Below are positions 42,845 through 52,100 of a stretch of 64,000 bases of DNA, in pieces. The position numbers and the translations under genes are program-made. The first letter of the stretch is position 1; the number at the start of each line of letters is the position of its first letter. The notes beneath the pieces were generated by a model, which was given only the letters and a program-made list of their open reading frames with translations, was not told the origin of the DNA and did not search any database. The stretch is from Gammaproteobacteria bacterium (GTDB lineage: Bacteria; Pseudomonadota; Gammaproteobacteria; Steroidobacterales; Steroidobacteraceae), in NCBI GenBank assembly GCA_003132025.1, contig PKWJ01000014.1, positions 94,786 through 158,785 on the forward strand, given 5' to 3'.

Positions 42845-43540
42845 CTAGAACGGCATGTAGGGCGAATCGAAGAAACGCGCCAGCCAGGACTTGGTATTGG
42901 TGTCGTCCAGCGCGCCCTGGCCACCATAGGAAATAGTGGCATCGGCCACGCTGTACGAGGGCACGATGTTGTCCGGACCGATGTCCATCGGTCGCACGAT
43001 GCCCTGGAGCTGCACGAACTCGCGGCCCTGGTTGAGCGCGAACCATCGCTGCCCGCGTACCAGCAGATTACCGTTGGCCAGCCGCTTGGCGACCGTCACC
43101 GAGATATAGCCAGTCAGCTGATTGCTCTGCGCACTGGTACCCTCGCCGTCGAATGCACTGCTGTCGGCCAGCGAGCCGCTCAGGACATTACGCCCGTGGA
43201 TGGTCAGCGCACCGCCGAGGATGTTGGCGCCCGGCAGCGACGTCGTGGTGTCCTTCTTGGTGGTCGTGACGGCACTCTTGCTGGCGGCGGTGCTCTCCAG
43301 CAGCTGAATCGTCAGGATATCTCCGACACGGCGCGCCACTGCGTTGTCGAACAGCTCCTGATCGTGTCCTGACTGATAGATTGCGCCGTTGGCGGCGCCA
43401 ACCTCGGGCACCTCCTCGGGCAGTGTCGAGGCGAAGTCGGGCACCTTCGGCGGATGCTGCGTATGGCAGGCGGCGAGTGCGGCCGCCATGGCGATGACAC
43501 CGAGGTATGCCGCGGCCGGAGGTGCGTTGCGGGCCCTCAC
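42845..43540 (-). CDS. flgH: Flagellar L-ring lipoprotein FlgH
   Basis: 231 residues. A lipoprotein signal ends at ALAAC (Cys25). Family features follow: [40 protein letters not shown], and [20 protein letters not shown]. FlgH makes the outer-membrane bushing of the rod. It overlaps flgG by four bases and ends two bases before the first flgI start. Confidence 0.96.
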   Translation of the reverse strand: MRARNAPPAAAYLGVIAMAAALAACHTQHPPKVPDFASTLPEEVPEVGAANGAIYQSGHDQELFDNAVARRVGDILTIQLLESTAASKSAVTTTKKDTTTSLPGANILGGALTIHGRNVLSGSLADSSAFDGEGTSAQSNQLTGYISVTVAKRLANGNLLVRGQRWFALNQGREFVQLQGIVRPMDIGPDNIVPSYSVADATISYGGQGALDDTNTKSWLARFFDSPYMPF

Positions 43541-44322
43541 AGTGAGGTGCTCAGGTTCTGCAGCATCTGGTCGGTAGTCTGTATCGCCTTGCTGTCCATT
43601 TCGTAGGCGCGCTGCGTCTCGATCATGTTTACCATCTCCGAAACCACATCGACGTTGGAGCTCTCGGTAGCGCCCTGCTGCAGCGTGCCCATGCCCGACA
43701 GGCCGGGGTTGGCGGTCTGCGCTGTGCCGCTGGCCGCGGATGGCAGCAGCAGATTCTGGCCGTAGGGCTGCAGCCCCGCCTCGTTGATGAAGTCAGCCAG
43801 CTGCAGCGTGCCCACTGTGCTCGGCGCGGTCTGCCCCGCCAACAGCACGCTGACCGTGCCATCGGTGCCGATGGTGATCGACTGCGCACCGGAAGGAATG
43901 GTGATCGCCGGCTGCAGCACGTAACCGCTGGCCGTGACGACCTGGCCGGTCGCATTGGTCTGGAAACTGCCGTCACGGGTATAGGCCATGGTGCCGTCGG
44001 GCATCAGTACCTGGAAAAATCCGCGTCCATTGATCGCCAGGTCGAGTGAGTTGCCGGTCTGGTTGACACTGCCCTGGGTGTAGAGCTTTTCCGTGGACAC
44101 CATCTGCACGCCGGTGCCAAGGTTCATGCCGGTGGGCGCAAGCGTGTCCTGGGTGGTCGAGCCGCCCACCTGGTGCACGTTCTGGTAATACAGGTCCTGG
44201 AACACGCCGCGGGTTTCCTTGTAGCCGGTGGTATTGACGTTGGCGAGGTTGTTGGCAACCACCGCCATCTGGCTTTCCTCGGCATCAAGGCCGGTCTTCG
44301 CTGCCCATAGTGCGCTGTTCAT
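43537..44322 (-). CDS. flgG: Distal rod protein FlgG
   Basis: 261 residues, the standard FlgG length. N-terminus NSALWAAKTGLDAEESQMAV followed by VANNLANVNTTGYKETRGVF; C-terminus VDVVSEMVNMIETQRAYEMD followed by SKAIQTTDQMLQNLS, both diagnostic. FlgG builds the distal rod through the peptidoglycan layer. It lies 25 bp after flgF. Confidence 0.97.
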   Translation of the reverse strand: MNSALWAAKTGLDAEESQMAVVANNLANVNTTGYKETRGVFQDLYYQNVHQVGGSTTQDTLAPTGMNLGTGVQMVSTEKLYTQGSVNQTGNSLDLAINGRGFFQVLMPDGTMAYTRDGSFQTNATGQVVTASGYVLQPAITIPSGAQSITIGTDGTVSVLLAGQTAPSTVGTLQLADFINEAGLQPYGQNLLLPSAASGTAQTANPGLSGMGTLQQGATESSNVDVVSEMVNMIETQRAYEMDSKAIQTTDQMLQNLSTSL

Positions 44323-44347
44323 GGCTCATTACTTCCGTAGGATGCGA

Positions 44348-45091
44348 TCAGCCGCTGGTCTGCAGCAGCTTGGTTGAGGACGTGTCATTGTCTTCGGCCG
44401 CCTTCATCGACTTGAGCTGCATATCGTAGGTGCGCGACAGCTCGATCATGTTGGTCATGGCCGAGGCCATGTTGACGTTGCTGGATTCCAGCGCACCGGG
44501 CACGAGCTGCACGCTCGCGTCGGACGTGGCATCGCCGCCGCTCTGCATTCGAAACAGCCCGCCATCGGCGCGCTCGAGCGCGTCACTGGCGGGATTCACC
44601 AGTTTGATGCGAGCGCACACCGCGACGGTCTGCGGTGTCTGCCCGAGCGGCACGATGCTGATCGAGCCATCGCGCCCGACCGAGATCGAGGCATACGGCG
44701 GCACTGCAATCGGACCTGAATCGCTGAGCACCGGATAGCCCGCGGCGGTGGTGAGCTGACCGTTCGGGTCGACGCGTAAATCGCCGGCGCGGGTATAGGC
44801 CTCGCTGCCAGTCGGACTCTGAACGGCGATCCAGCCCTGCCCCTGCACCGCCACATCCAGGTCGCGTCCGGTCTGTTCGAGCGTACCGCTGCTGGCGTCC
44901 CAACCGACCGAGTTGTCGGTGGCGTAGGCGCGCGAAGGCAGGCCGTCGCCCTGCGCCTGCTGCGCCTGGAACGCCGACAGATCGGCCCGAAAGCCGACCG
45001 TGCTGACGTTCGCCAGGTTGTGGCTGTTGGCGGTCTGGGCGCGCAGCGTCTCCTTCGCGCCCGACATAGCCACATAAACGAGACGATCCAT
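44348..45091 (-). CDS. flgF: Proximal rod protein FlgF
   Basis: 247 residues. It begins MDRLVYVAMSGAKETLRAQT and has NSHNLANVSTVGFRADLSAF at the N-terminus, and ESSNVNMASAMTNMIELSRT with the motif YDMQLKSMKAAEDND at the end, the FlgF pattern. It forms part of the proximal rod between FlgC and FlgG. It sits between flgE (17 bp) and flgG. Confidence 0.95.
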   Translation of the reverse strand: MDRLVYVAMSGAKETLRAQTANSHNLANVSTVGFRADLSAFQAQQAQGDGLPSRAYATDNSVGWDASSGTLEQTGRDLDVAVQGQGWIAVQSPTGSEAYTRAGDLRVDPNGQLTTAAGYPVLSDSGPIAVPPYASISVGRDGSISIVPLGQTPQTVAVCARIKLVNPASDALERADGGLFRMQSGGDATSDASVQLVPGALESSNVNMASAMTNMIELSRTYDMQLKSMKAAEDNDTSSTKLLQTSG

Positions 45092-45108
45092 GAGCGGCGC
45101 CGGTCAAT

Positions 45109-46335
45109 TCAGGATTGAGTAGGAATCTGGATCACGGTCTGCGTGATCTGATTTTCGGTCGAGATCATCTCGGCATTGGCCTGAAACGCGCGCTGCGCGG
45201 TGATCATCTCCACCAGCTGCGTCGTGACATCGACGTTGGATTCCTCCAGCGAGCCGGATTCCACCTGCCCCAGTCCCGCCGTGCCCGCCTGCCCATACAG
45301 CGCTTGCCCCGAGGCCGCGGTCTGCGCCCAGGCGGAATCGCCCTGCTGCGCCAGTCCGTTCGGATTGGCGAAGTTGGCCAACGCCACCTGCCCCAGCTGC
45401 ACCGACTGGCCGTTGGTGTACTGCGCTTCGACCACACCGGAGGTATCGATGTTGACGCCGCTGAGCGTACCGGTGGTCTGGCCATTCTGCTGGATCGCGT
45501 TCACGGCGAACGCATCGCCGAACTGCGTGGTAGTGCTGAGATTAAAATTCATCGCCATCGCGGCAGCGCCGGTGGTGGGCGTGTAGGGACCAAAGTTGAC
45601 TTCACCGTTGGCCGGCACGGTCATCGTGCCGTTGGCGGAAAATGTCAGCGGCTGCGCCGCGCCGACGGCCTGCCCATCCACCGTCAGATAGGCATTCCAC
45701 TGGTTGGCGACCGCGGTCTTGGCGAAATAGACCGTCGCGGTGTGTGCCGCGCCGAGCGAATCGTACACCGTCGCGGTGGTCGAATTATTGTAGCTATTGG
45801 CATCGGTAGGGTTGAATGCCGCATCCACCGGTACTGCGGCATTGGCCGGCAGGTCGAGCGTCATATTGACCGTCGTCGTCGCCATTGGCGCGCTGTCGGC
45901 GGTGGAGATCTGCAGCCCGGTGGTGGTGCTGGTGTTGAAGCCGCCGTTGGCGGTCGGTGCATAGACCTGCAGCACCTGACCCTGCGGATTGACCACGTCG
46001 CCGTCGCTATTGGTCGAGAAATCACCGGAGCGCGTATACGAGAGCGCGCCGCCGTTGCTGACGACAAAGAAGCCCTGTCCGCTCATCGCGAGGTTCAGGT
46101 TATTGCCGGTGGTTTCGATCGAGCCCTGTGAGAAATCCTGCGCCACGGCCGCCACCTGCACGCCGTTGCCGATCGCGTCGGCGGCGACGCCGTTCTGCGC
46201 GCTCGCATAGAGATCGGAAAACTCGGTTACCGACTGCTTGAACCCCGTGGTATCGGCATTGGCGATGTTGTTGGACACGACGTCCAGATCTGACTGGGCG
46301 GCTTCGATGCCAGTCAACGCGATTCCAAATGACAT
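45109..46335 (-). CDS. flgE: Flagellar hook protein FlgE
   Basis: 408 residues. The N-terminus MSFGIALTGIEAAQSDLDVV and SNNIANADTTGFKQSVTEFS and the C-terminus ESNVDVTTQLVEMITAQRAF followed by QANAEMISTENQITQTVIQI are diagnostic of the hook subunit. The middle forms the exposed hook domains (STTTGLQISTADSAPMATTT). FlgE polymerises into the curved hook whose length FliK measures. Confidence 0.96.
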   Translation of the reverse strand: MSFGIALTGIEAAQSDLDVVSNNIANADTTGFKQSVTEFSDLYASAQNGVAADAIGNGVQVAAVAQDFSQGSIETTGNNLNLAMSGQGFFVVSNGGALSYTRSGDFSTNSDGDVVNPQGQVLQVYAPTANGGFNTSTTTGLQISTADSAPMATTTVNMTLDLPANAAVPVDAAFNPTDANSYNNSTTATVYDSLGAAHTATVYFAKTAVANQWNAYLTVDGQAVGAAQPLTFSANGTMTVPANGEVNFGPYTPTTGAAAMAMNFNLSTTTQFGDAFAVNAIQQNGQTTGTLSGVNIDTSGVVEAQYTNGQSVQLGQVALANFANPNGLAQQGDSAWAQTAASGQALYGQAGTAGLGQVESGSLEESNVDVTTQLVEMITAQRAFQANAEMISTENQITQTVIQIPTQS

Positions 46336-46367
46336 ATAGAAGGCTCCTATTCGGTAGTCGGGTGGAT

Positions 46368-47063
46368 TCAGTCGATCTGCTGGATATTCGAGAGTGCAAT
46401 CGAGCCGAGCTGCGGCGTATTCACCGAGGCGCCGGTGCCGCTGCTGGTGTTGAGCGAGACGCTCGACACGGTACCGCCCAGATACATCTGCGCTGCCTGG
46501 GAGGCGCCGCTCACGTTGGCGATCGCCTGGAAGCTGTAGCTGCCCGATGGCGCCTGCGCGCCGCTCGCGGTGCTGCCGTTCCAGGTGAATGTGTTCATTC
46601 CGGTAGCAGCGCTGACGTTGATCTGCTGCACCACCGTGCCGCTGCTGTTGGTGACATTCACGACGACACTGCTGGCTCCGGTCGGCACCTGCACCGCGCC
46701 GGTCAGCGACTGGCCGGCGGTGTACTGCGCCGAGTTCGCCTGCGTCAGCACCGTCTGTCCGACCAGGGTGGCGCTCGACAACGCCTGGTTCGCGAGCAAG
46801 GTCGAACTCAGGCTCGCAAGCGAGGTCTGCATTGAATCCACGCCGGCGACGGTGCCGAACTGCGCCAGCTGCGTGACGAAGGTCGACGGATCGAGCGGCT
46901 GCGTCGGATCCTGATTCTGCAGCTGCGCGGTCATCAATGTCAGGAAGTCGTTGACGCTCAGTGCCGACACCGAGGCCGCAGCCGCGGCCGATGCTGCCGC
47001 CGCACTGTTGTTGGCGTTGGCCGCGTTGGTCTGGCTGTTGTCATTCGTTACAGGACTGGTCAT
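46368..47063 (-). CDS. flgD: Hook-capping scaffold protein FlgD
   Basis: 231 residues. After an Asn/Ala-rich start, the conserved segment VNDFLTLMTAQLQNQDPTQP and LDPSTFVTQLAQFGTVAGVD (about 35-75) identifies FlgD, followed by GQTVLTQANSAQY and a C-terminal Ig-like fold with NTFTWNGSTASGAQAPSGSY. FlgD caps the growing hook and is then discarded. It lies between flgC and flgE. Confidence 0.95.
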   Translation of the reverse strand: MTSPVTNDNSQTNAANANNSAAAASAAAAASVSALSVNDFLTLMTAQLQNQDPTQPLDPSTFVTQLAQFGTVAGVDSMQTSLASLSSTLLANQALSSATLVGQTVLTQANSAQYTAGQSLTGAVQVPTGASSVVVNVTNSSGTVVQQINVSAATGMNTFTWNGSTASGAQAPSGSYSFQAIANVSGASQAAQMYLGGTVSSVSLNTSSGTGASVNTPQLGSIALSNIQQID

Positions 47064-47086
47064 GCGTTCGCTCCGTGGTTAGGCGT

Positions 47087-47518
47087 TCAACTCTGGCCGA
47101 GCTTCAAGGTGTCGAGCATCAGATTGCGGGCCGTATTCATGACTTCGACGTTGTTCTGGTAAGCACGCGACGCCGAAATCATGTCGGTCATCTCCTCGAC
47201 GACGTTGACGTTGGGGCTATAGACGTAGCCGTCGGTATTGGCGAGCGGGTTGCCGGGGTCGTAGTGCGCCTCAGGTGCGGCCTGATTGTCCGCAATGCCG
47301 AGCACCTTGACGCCGGCGCTGGCCTGTTCCGCGGTGTGACTGGCGGCGGCGCCGAGCGCCTGCACCGTCTGAAATACCGGGTGCTTGGCCTGGTAGACCT
47401 GGGTCGGATCGCCGCTGACGCTGTCGGCATTGGCCAGGTTGCTGGCCACCGTATTGAGCCGGACTGACTCGGCGCTCATGCCCGAGCCGGCGATATCGAA
47501 TACATTGAATGAGGACAT
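47087..47518 (-). CDS. flgC: Proximal rod protein FlgC
   Basis: 143 residues from the ATG at 47518, giving MSSFNVFDIAGSGMSAESVR; the frame continues upstream to 47545 but would overlap flgB. Typical motifs are LNTVASNLANADSVSGDPTQ, VYQAKHPVFQ, PNVNVVEEMTDMISASRAYQ and NNVEVMNTARNLMLDTLKLG. FlgC builds the proximal rod with FlgB and FlgF. Confidence 0.96.
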   Translation of the reverse strand: MSSFNVFDIAGSGMSAESVRLNTVASNLANADSVSGDPTQVYQAKHPVFQTVQALGAAASHTAEQASAGVKVLGIADNQAAPEAHYDPGNPLANTDGYVYSPNVNVVEEMTDMISASRAYQNNVEVMNTARNLMLDTLKLGQS

Positions 47519-47534
47519 GTACTGCCTGCCTGCC

Positions 47535-47972
47535 TTACTGGCCAACGATCGCGGTCATCAATTCCTTGAGACGCGCATTGAGAAAGGTGAGCGTGGCCTG
47601 GTATCGCACCGAGTTCTCGGCAAACGCGGCCTGCTCGAGCTGCGTATCGACGGTATTGCCGTCGAGCGAAGGCGCCATCGGCACGCGATACTTGAGATTG
47701 GCGTCGATCGCCGCATTCGAACCGTCGACGCCGGAAGCGCCCAGATGTGCGCCATTGGTGCTCGACATTGCGAGCGTGCTGCCAGTGCCGCTGCCCGATC
47801 CGCCGTCGCTGCCGGCAGCGGCGGCCAGCGCCGCCTTGAAATCGATATCGCGTGCTTTGTAGTTGGGCGTGTCGGCATTGGCCAGATTGGCCGCCAGCAG
47901 CTCGGTGCGTTGCGCTTCAAGCGTCAACGCCTGCGCATGTACGCCCAGATAGCTGTCCAAGTTCATTGCCAT
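47535..47972 (-). CDS. flgB: Proximal rod protein FlgB
   Basis: 145 residues from the ATG at 47972, which follows GAGGG; a second Met at 47966 is possible. The frame runs open to 48287, but that part is the regulatory region with the sigma-54 promoter. Motifs: LGVHAQALTLEAQRTELLAA, NLANADTPNYKARDIDFKAA and, at the end, NSVRYQATLTFLNARLKELM. It opens the flgBCDEFGHIJ transcript. Confidence 0.95.
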   Translation of the reverse strand: MAMNLDSYLGVHAQALTLEAQRTELLAANLANADTPNYKARDIDFKAALAAAAGSDGGSGSGTGSTLAMSSTNGAHLGASGVDGSNAAIDANLKYRVPMAPSLDGNTVDTQLEQAAFAENSVRYQATLTFLNARLKELMTAIVGQ

Positions 47973-48007
47973 GCGGCCCTCGTGAAAAAATCTCTCGAGG
48001 GTGCAGG

Positions 48008-48023
48008 AGCAAGGCTTGTGCCA
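48008..48023 (-). promoter_or_regulatory. Sigma-54 promoter for the flgB operon
   Basis: The minus strand reads TGGCACAAGCCTTGCT, then CC: 6 of 7 matches to TGGCACG, a complete TTGCT and exact spacing. The predicted start near 47997 gives a 25-base leader to the flgB ATG, which includes the GAGGG ribosome site. Confidence 0.88.
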
Positions 48024-48186
48024 CGGCGCGCGGTTGCGGCTCGGCGCGGGCAAATGTGTGATGCAATGCCGCTCACGCCAGTCAACGCAGCGGCCGCAGG
48101 CGATCGATGCGGCAAGATGTTGCCACTGCTCGGCAATGCGCGGCCGCGCAGCGCAGTGCGCGCACGCGGCAGCTACCACGTAGCCG

Positions 48187-48213
48187 TTATCGACCATCCG
48201 GCCGCGCGCTTGA
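48187..48213 (-). promoter_or_regulatory. Possible sigma-28 promoter facing flgB
   Basis: The minus strand reads TCAAGCGC, 11 bases, then GTCGATAA. The -10 half matches at 7 of 8 positions and the -35 half at 5 of 8. It would give a leader over 200 bases long and pass the sigma-54 promoter of flgB. Weaker than the other FliA sites in the window. Confidence 0.4.
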
Positions 48214-48238
48214 GTGCCAGAATTCCGACGCCGCCGCG

Positions 48239-48254
48239 TGGCACGGCAATTGCT
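48239..48254 (+). promoter_or_regulatory. Sigma-54 promoter for flgA
   Basis: The plus strand reads TGGCACGGCAATTGCT, then CC: a perfect match to the consensus TGGCACG-N4-TTGCT. The predicted start near 48265 leaves a 27-base leader to the flgA ATG at 48292. Confidence 0.92.
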
Positions 48255-48291
48255 CCTTAAGCCTTGCCTACACCACGCACGAGTCACCTAT

Positions 48292-49008
48292 ATGATTTCG
48301 ATCCACCCGCGGCGGCTGCGCCTGATGTTGCTGAACCTGGCAGCCGCCAGTGTCGCCGTGAGCGCCGCCAACGCCCAGGTCGCCGATGTCGCATCACTAC
48401 AGAGCGCGGCCGAGCAGGCGGTGCGTCGCGAGATTCCCCGCGGCGACGGCCAGGTGATCGTGCACGCGCAGAATCTGGATTCGCGCCTGCGGCTGGCGGA
48501 ATGCGACCGCCCGCTGAGCGCGGCCATCGCCGGCGATGGTCAGGCGCGCGCGCACACCACGGTCGCCGTGCGCTGCGACGGCGTGGTGCACTGGACGGTC
48601 TACCTGAGCGTCGCGATCGACTCGGAATTCTCCGTGCTGGTAGCCAACCGGCCGCTGGCGCGCGACGCTGAACTTACCGCCGTTGACTTCGACCTGATGC
48701 CGCGGCACCTGCCGGGACTTACCACCGACTACGTGACCAAGCCGTCGATGCTTACCGGGCAGCGGCTGCGCCAGGCCATCGGCAGCGGCGAGGCCCTGAG
48801 GCTGGAGGCGCTCACGCCCAGCAACCTGATCCATCGCGGCCAGCAGGTGACGCTGGTTGCCGGCGCGGGCGACTTCCAGGTACGCATGAACGCGGTCGCG
48901 CTGTCGGACGGTCGCCTGTCCGATCGCATCCGGGTGCAGAACCTGAGCTCGCAGCGCGTGGTCGAGGGGATCGTGCGCTCGGAAAGCCTGGTCGAAGTGC
49001 CATTATGA
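48292..49008 (+). CDS. flgA: P-ring assembly chaperone FlgA
   Basis: 238 residues from the ATG at 48292; the frame is open from 48214 but that part contains the promoter. A signal peptide (about 1-28, ending ANA) exports the protein to the periplasm. The C-terminal SAF/ChapFlgA domain carries NRPLARDAELTAVDFDLMPR, GQRLRQAIGSGEALRLEAL and IRVQNLSSQRVVEGIVR. FlgA holds FlgI before ring assembly. It lies 70 bp upstream of flgM and probably reads into it. Confidence 0.93.
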   Translation: MISIHPRRLRLMLLNLAAASVAVSAANAQVADVASLQSAAEQAVRREIPRGDGQVIVHAQNLDSRLRLAECDRPLSAAIAGDGQARAHTTVAVRCDGVVHWTVYLSVAIDSEFSVLVANRPLARDAELTAVDFDLMPRHLPGLTTDYVTKPSMLTGQRLRQAIGSGEALRLEALTPSNLIHRGQQVTLVAGAGDFQVRMNAVALSDGRLSDRIRVQNLSSQRVVEGIVRSESLVEVPL

Positions 49009-49023
49009 CAACTCACGAGCGCC

Positions 49024-49050
49024 TAAAGTTTGACGGCTGTCGGCCGATAT
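49024..49050 (+). promoter_or_regulatory. Sigma-28 (FliA) promoter for flgM
   Basis: The plus strand reads TAAAGTTT, 11 bases, then GCCGATAT, matching the consensus (T[AC]AAGTTT, GCCGATAA) at all but one position with exact spacing. The predicted start near 49057 gives a 22-base leader, which contains AAGGAG. It makes FlgM part of the FliA feedback loop. Confidence 0.92.
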
Positions 49051-49078
49051 CCGCTTTGACGACTTCAAGGAGACCGTA

Positions 49079-49399
49079 GTGGCAGACCGGATCAAGGGAC
49101 TGGATAGTAGTTCGCTCGGGGCCAGCGGCAGTGGCAGCCCGATCGAACAGATACGCGCCAGCGTCGCGGTCAGCACCGCGACCAGCGCGCCGCAGCCAAG
49201 CGTCGACAGCGTCAACATCACTGACTCCGCGCGCCGGCTATTCGCCCTGGCGCAGGCAGTACAGGAAGCACCCGAGGTCGACACCGAGCGCGTTGCGGCA
49301 CTGCAAAACGCGATCGGCAACGGCCAGTACACCATCAATCCGGACCGCGTTGCCGACCGACTGCTGCAGATGGAGCAGGATCTGGTGGCGGCGCACTAG
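49079..49399 (+). CDS. flgM: Anti-sigma-28 factor FlgM
   Basis: 106 residues starting at GTG with AAGGAG six bases upstream. The first half is polar and disordered; the second half holds the FliA-binding helices (VNITDSARRLFALAQAVQEA, VDTERVAALQNAIGNGQYTI and NPDRVADRLLQMEQDL). FlgM keeps FliA inactive until the hook is finished and FlgM is exported. It is read from its own sigma-28 promoter and probably also from flgA. Confidence 0.95.
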   Translation: MADRIKGLDSSSLGASGSGSPIEQIRASVAVSTATSAPQPSVDSVNITDSARRLFALAQAVQEAPEVDTERVAALQNAIGNGQYTINPDRVADRLLQMEQDLVAAH

Positions 49400-49409
49400 T
49401 CGTCCCGAC

Positions 49410-49895
49410 ATGACGCTCCAACGCGCCGACGTGCGTCAGCACCTGAGCCGCATTCTGGATGAGGAAGCGCGCCTGCTGAGCGACCTGGAAGCGCTGCTGC
49501 GTGACGAAACCGAAATCCTGAAGAGCGACGACGTTGACGCGATTGCGCGCATCGGCTCCACGCGCCAGCGCTGCATTGATGCACTGACGCGTCTCGACGG
49601 CGAACGTGCGGACAATTGCCGCATGCTGTCGTTCGGCGAGGGACGCGGCGCGCTCGGCAGGCTGTATGCCTGGTGCGATGCCGGCGGCACGCTGGAAGCA
49701 CGATGGCGCGCCAATCTGAAGATTGCCCGTCGCTGCCAGCAGCTCAACGACACCAACGGCGCCATCGTCACCGCCAAGCTGTCGCGCGTACAGCAGCTGC
49801 TGATGGTGATCCGGGGAACTCCCGCGCCACCGGTGTATAACGCCCGCGCCTCGCGTTACGGCGTGCTCGGCAGGCGCGATCTCGGCCGCGCCTAG
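49410..49895 (+). CDS. flgN: Junction-protein export chaperone FlgN
   Basis: 161 residues, mostly helical, as expected for FlgN. The motif LSRILDEEARLLSDLEALLR near the N-terminus and NLKIARRCQQLNDTNGAIVT and KLSRVQQLLMVIRG in the C-terminal half match the family. FlgN escorts FlgK and FlgL to the export gate. The ATG at 49410 lies 10 bp after flgM. It converges with pgl, leaving 12 bp. Confidence 0.9.
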   Translation: MTLQRADVRQHLSRILDEEARLLSDLEALLRDETEILKSDDVDAIARIGSTRQRCIDALTRLDGERADNCRMLSFGEGRGALGRLYAWCDAGGTLEARWRANLKIARRCQQLNDTNGAIVTAKLSRVQQLLMVIRGTPAPPVYNARASRYGVLGRRDLGRA

Positions 49896-49907
49896 GGCGC
49901 GCAGCGC

Positions 49908-50624
49908 CTACGGCGCCCAGTACACCGACACCGGCACGCGCTGCTGGCGCAGCAGCGCCCGCACCGGCATCTCCGCAATCGGACCGGCCCCGCAGGCGCG
50001 CTCATAGGTGACCCATTTGCCGCTGCCGATAATCAGCAGCGCAATATGCCGCGCATCGAGCAGCGCGCTCAGATTCAGGCTCACGCGCTCGTGCGGCGCC
50101 ACCGGTGCCACGGTGCCGAGACAGCCGGACGCCTGTTGCAGATCGAGCCCGAGGTCCAGCGCCGGCGAATCTGGAAACAGCGATGCGATGTGGCCGTCAT
50201 CGCCCATGCCGAGCAGCACCTGATCGAACGGCCGCGGCAATTTCTCGATCCCCGCCCAGCTCGCCGCGGCACCGCTGTCCGGGTCCGCGTCGTCCGTTTT
50301 CAGTCCGACAAAATTGGCTTTCGCGGCGGCGTTGCGCAGCAGATGCTCGCGCACCAGGTGCTCGTTGCTGTCGCTGCTGCTGGTCCTGACCCAGCGTTCA
50401 TCGGTGAGCGTCACCCAGACGCGGCTCCAGTCGAGCGCCATGACCGACAGCTGCTCGAATAGCGCCACCGGCGAGCGCCCGCCGGCGACCACCAGGCTCG
50501 CGCTGCGGCCAGCACGCAAACGGTGGCCGAGCGACGCGGCGATCTCCGCCGCGAGCGCCTCGTTCAGCGCCTCGGTGTTCGCGAATTTGCGCAGCTGTGT
50601 GTCAGGTTTCGCCATGCCAGACAT
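49908..50624 (-). CDS. pgl: 6-phosphogluconolactonase
   Basis: 238 residues of the DevB/NagB-like family. Key features are [37 protein letters not shown] and [18 protein letters not shown]. It hydrolyses 6-phosphogluconolactone to 6-phosphogluconate, between Zwf and Edd in the Entner-Doudoroff and pentose phosphate routes. Its start overlaps the zwf end (by 23 bp, or 14 bp if the Met at codon 4 is used), so the pair is co-translated. Confidence 0.93.
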   Translation of the reverse strand: MSGMAKPDTQLRKFANTEALNEALAAEIAASLGHRLRAGRSASLVVAGGRSPVALFEQLSVMALDWSRVWVTLTDERWVRTSSSDSNEHLVREHLLRNAAAKANFVGLKTDDADPDSGAAASWAGIEKLPRPFDQVLLGMGDDGHIASLFPDSPALDLGLDLQQASGCLGTVAPVAPHERVSLNLSALLDARHIALLIIGSGKWVTYERACGAGPIAEMPVRALLRQQRVPVSVYWAP

Positions 50625-52089
50625 AACCGTCCTTTCCGATCAGGGAGCTGGCGGCCGCGGGACCCCAGCTGCCGGCAGTGTAACTCTTGGGCCGCTCGTC
50701 CGACTGCATCCAGGCCTCGCGCAGCGGGTCGATCCAGCGCCAGGCCGCGTCCAGCTCGTCGCGGCGCATAAAGAGCGTGAGATTGCCCTTGATGACGTCG
50801 GTCAGCAGTCGCTCATAGGCATCGAGCTGCGGCGTCTTGACGCTCTCGGCCATATCGAGCCGCAGGTCGACCGGCCGCAGGCGCATGGTCTCACCGGGAT
50901 TCTTCGCCAGAATGGTCAGCGTGATCGAGTCGCGCGGCTGCAGCGAAATCACCAGCCGGTTGGCGCCCGCCGATGCCACGCGCTCGAAAATCGAATGCGG
51001 CACGTCCTCGAAGTGGATCACGATCTCGGCGATCTGTTCCTGCATCCGCTTGCCGGTGCGCAGATAAAACGGCACGCCGGCCCAGCGCCAGGTGTCGATG
51101 TGCGCCTTGATCGCCACAAAAGTCTCGGTGGTGCTGTCGGGCGCAATACCCTCCTCTTCCAGATAGCCCGCCACCGGTACACCGTTCACCGCACCGGCCC
51201 GGTACTGGCCGCGCACCACGTTGGCGTCGACATCGGCGCCCAGCAGCGGCTTCAGTGCGCGCAGCACCTTGAGCTTCTCGTCGCGCACCGCGTCCGGGTG
51301 ATTCGACACCGGAGGTTCCATCGCCATGATGCACAGCAGCTGCAGCAGATGGTTCTGCACCATGTCGCGCAGTGCGCCGGTCTGGTCGTAAAACGCACCC
51401 CGACCCTCGACGCCCAGCTCCTCGGCCACGGTGATCTGCACATGCCGGACACGGCCGCGACGCCACAACGGTTCGAACAGACTGTTGCCGAAGCGCAGCG
51501 CCAGCAGGTTCTGCACCGCCTCCTTGCCGAGGTAATGATCGATACGATAAATCTGGCGTTCCGGGAAAATCGCACCGACGTTCTGATTGATGTTGTCGGC
51601 CGAGGCGCGATCCTGGCCCAGCGGTTTCTCCAGCACCACGCGCGCTGCCGCTGTCACCAGCCCGGCCGCCGCCAGGTTCTGGCAGATGATCTGGAACAGC
51701 GCCGGCGCAGTCGACAGAAAAAACACCCGCACCGCGGCCGGATTGTTTGCCAGCTTGGCCGCCAGCTTCTGATAGTCGGATGCATTGGTGGCGTCGAGGC
51801 AGGCGTAGTCCAGGCTGCGGCTGAACGCAGTCCAGCGCATCGCATCAAGACCGGCGGGCAGATACTTCTTGCTGCTTGCCTCCACCTGTGCGAGATAGTC
51901 ATCGCGCTCGATGCCGCTGCGCGCGACGCCCACTATTCGTGCATGTGCGGGGAATTGCCCCGCAAGGTAGCGCCGGAACAGTGCCGGCAGCAGTTTACGC
52001 ATCGCCAGATCACCGGTGCCGCCGAACAGCACCAGGTCGAAGTCCGGCAGTTGCTTGGCCGGCGTAGAACGTTCCCTGGAAGAAGCCAA
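50602..52089 (-). CDS. zwf: Glucose-6-phosphate 1-dehydrogenase
   Basis: About 495 residues. The nucleotide-binding motif [17 protein letters not shown] is near the N-terminus and the active-site signature [14 protein letters not shown] lies near residue 185. TTG at 52089 is chosen because AAGGAG lies five bases upstream; the GTG at 52095 would place the codon inside that ribosome site. It feeds glucose 6-phosphate into the Entner-Doudoroff pathway. It diverges from edd across a gap of 90 bp that carries a tandem repeat. Confidence 0.95.
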   Translation of the reverse strand: MASSRERSTPAKQLPDFDLVLFGGTGDLAMRKLLPALFRRYLAGQFPAHARIVGVARSGIERDDYLAQVEASSKKYLPAGLDAMRWTAFSRSLDYACLDATNASDYQKLAAKLANNPAAVRVFFLSTAPALFQIICQNLAAAGLVTAAARVVLEKPLGQDRASADNINQNVGAIFPERQIYRIDHYLGKEAVQNLLALRFGNSLFEPLWRRGRVRHVQITVAEELGVEGRGAFYDQTGALRDMVQNHLLQLLCIMAMEPPVSNHPDAVRDEKLKVLRALKPLLGADVDANVVRGQYRAGAVNGVPVAGYLEEEGIAPDSTTETFVAIKAHIDTWRWAGVPFYLRTGKRMQEQIAEIVIHFEDVPHSIFERVASAGANRLVISLQPRDSITLTILAKNPGETMRLRPVDLRLDMAESVKTPQLDAYERLLTDVIKGNLTLFMRRDELDAAWRWIDPLREAWMQSDERPKSYTAGSWGPAAASSLIGKDGYVWHGET

Positions 52090-52100
52090 TCGCACTCCTT

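Larger units (their letters stand above)
47973..48291. other. Divergent flgB-flgA regulatory region
   Basis: This 319-bp stretch separates the leftward flgB operon from the rightward flgA-flgM-flgN genes. It holds one sigma-54 promoter for each side (48008-48023 minus, 48239-48254 plus) and a weaker sigma-28-like site facing flgB (48187-48213). The roughly 215 bp between the two sigma-54 sites would be a natural home for FleQ binding sites. No gene is supported inside it. Confidence 0.75.
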
